Shown: positions 63,501-64,000 of the stretch, in pieces
How positions within the stretch are numbered: the first letter of the stretch is position 1
Layout of the letters: each line of letters starts with the position of its first letter
Assembly (NCBI RefSeq): GCF_037975245.1
Contig: NC_092571.1
Coordinates: 17,913,917 to 17,977,916 of the forward strand
From: Apostichopus japonicus
Taxonomy: Eukaryota; Echinodermata; Holothuroidea; Aspidochirotida; Stichopodidae
Length of the DNA: 64,000 nt
Direction of reading: 5' to 3'
Position numbers and translations under genes: made by a program
Notes under the pieces: generated by a model
The model's database searches: none
Told to the model about the DNA's origin: nothing
Seen by the model: the letters and a program-made list of their open reading frames with translations, nothing else

Positions 63501-64000
63501 TAGAAAAGGGAGATGCATAGGCCTATTGGTCTACTCTTTATGCTATTGTCGAATATTATTTAATATGCGATAACTTCATGCGATAAATATAGTAATTATT
63601 AAATACTTGGTTAACTTAGATTACAAGATCAATAACCCGCAAATATTAATTAGAGCAGCCAGATTTTGTAACCGCGTGTAGTCCAACTTTCACACATTTA
63701 GAAAGCTGTATTCAATTAGTTAACGAAGAACCCACTTTCACATTCCTTAGTTCGACCCCCCCCCCCCCCCTCTCTGTACAGTATGGAAGATATTGCACAT
63801 ATATAAAGGTGCTGTATGTAGAATGGTGCAATATATTGCAACTTAAATGCTTATACACACATACATGTGCACACACACATATATAAATATATATTTATGT
63901 ATGTATATATATCATCATCACATCATAGGTATGTCTGTGTATATACAGAAGATAATATGAATTCAAAATTCTTCACTGACGTCATTGCGAGGTGTTCAAG
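60530..64000. other. TARDBP 3' UTR and downstream intergenic DNA
   Basis: AATAAA sites lie at 60735-60740 (about 205 nt after the stop) and 62700-62705 (about 2.2 kb after it), so short and long 3' UTRs are both possible. A short TG tract is near 62092. The open frames at 60785-61072 and 62818-63063 have no recognisable features. The right edge has a C-run near 63757 and CA/TA microsatellite sequence near 63850-63910. Confidence 0.6.
60735..60740 (+). terminator. Candidate proximal TARDBP polyadenylation signal
   Basis: AATAAA in an AT-rich context (ttgtaataaataaatt) about 205 nt after the stop codon. Confidence 0.5.

Overview
The window is nuclear DNA from an animal: split genes with GT-AG introns, AT-rich spacers, many microsatellites and several transposable elements. 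Protein similarity (a TDP-43 with both RRMs and the C-terminal helix, a tissue-nonspecific-type alkaline phosphatase, SDHB, MRPS22) together with GIY-YIG Penelope-like and hAT-type elements suggests a marine deuterostome, most likely an echinoderm and possibly a sea cucumber. The species is an inference.

Layout. 1-2.3 kb: the 5' part of MRPS22 (- strand, running off the left edge). 4.9-15.1 kb: an unusual - strand gene with a signal-peptide exon followed by about 20 tiny phase-0 exons. They alternate between an 84-nt and a 72-nt type, and each encodes one Gly-Trp-Lys/Arg-rich peptide flanked by basic cleavage sites and acidic spacers. A 2.62-kb block of six of these exons is tandemly duplicated and some units are broken. 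This is the most novel item here. 15.1-18.8 kb: intergenic, with a minisatellite, an hAT-type MITE and an inverted-repeat element. 18.8-27.0 kb: complete SDHB (+, eight coding exons), with a second hAT-type MITE in intron 3.

29.3-40.9 kb: an alkaline phosphatase gene (-, nine coding exons, signal peptide and GPI-type tail). Its coding sequence is complete except for one apparent 1-nt deletion. Its introns hold a Penelope-like element with an intact ORF and 230-bp inverted terminal repeats, a second broken copy of the same family, a tRNA-like SINE fragment, long (TA)n arrays and a 570-bp tetranucleotide array that abuts a splice donor. SDHB and the phosphatase converge at 27-29.3 kb; the phosphatase and TARDBP diverge at 40.9-43.3 kb.

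43.3-60.5 kb: TARDBP (TDP-43, +, six coding exons). Its 11.7-kb intron 2 contains, on the same strand, the three main coding exons of a BEN-domain gene (48.2-51.4 kb). 60.5-64 kb: TARDBP 3' UTR and intergenic DNA.

The genes form no operon. SDHB and MRPS22 both serve mitochondria, but nothing in the sequence links their regulation. Exon boundaries were deduced by hand from splice consensus, phase continuity and remembered family sequences. No search or transcript evidence was available.
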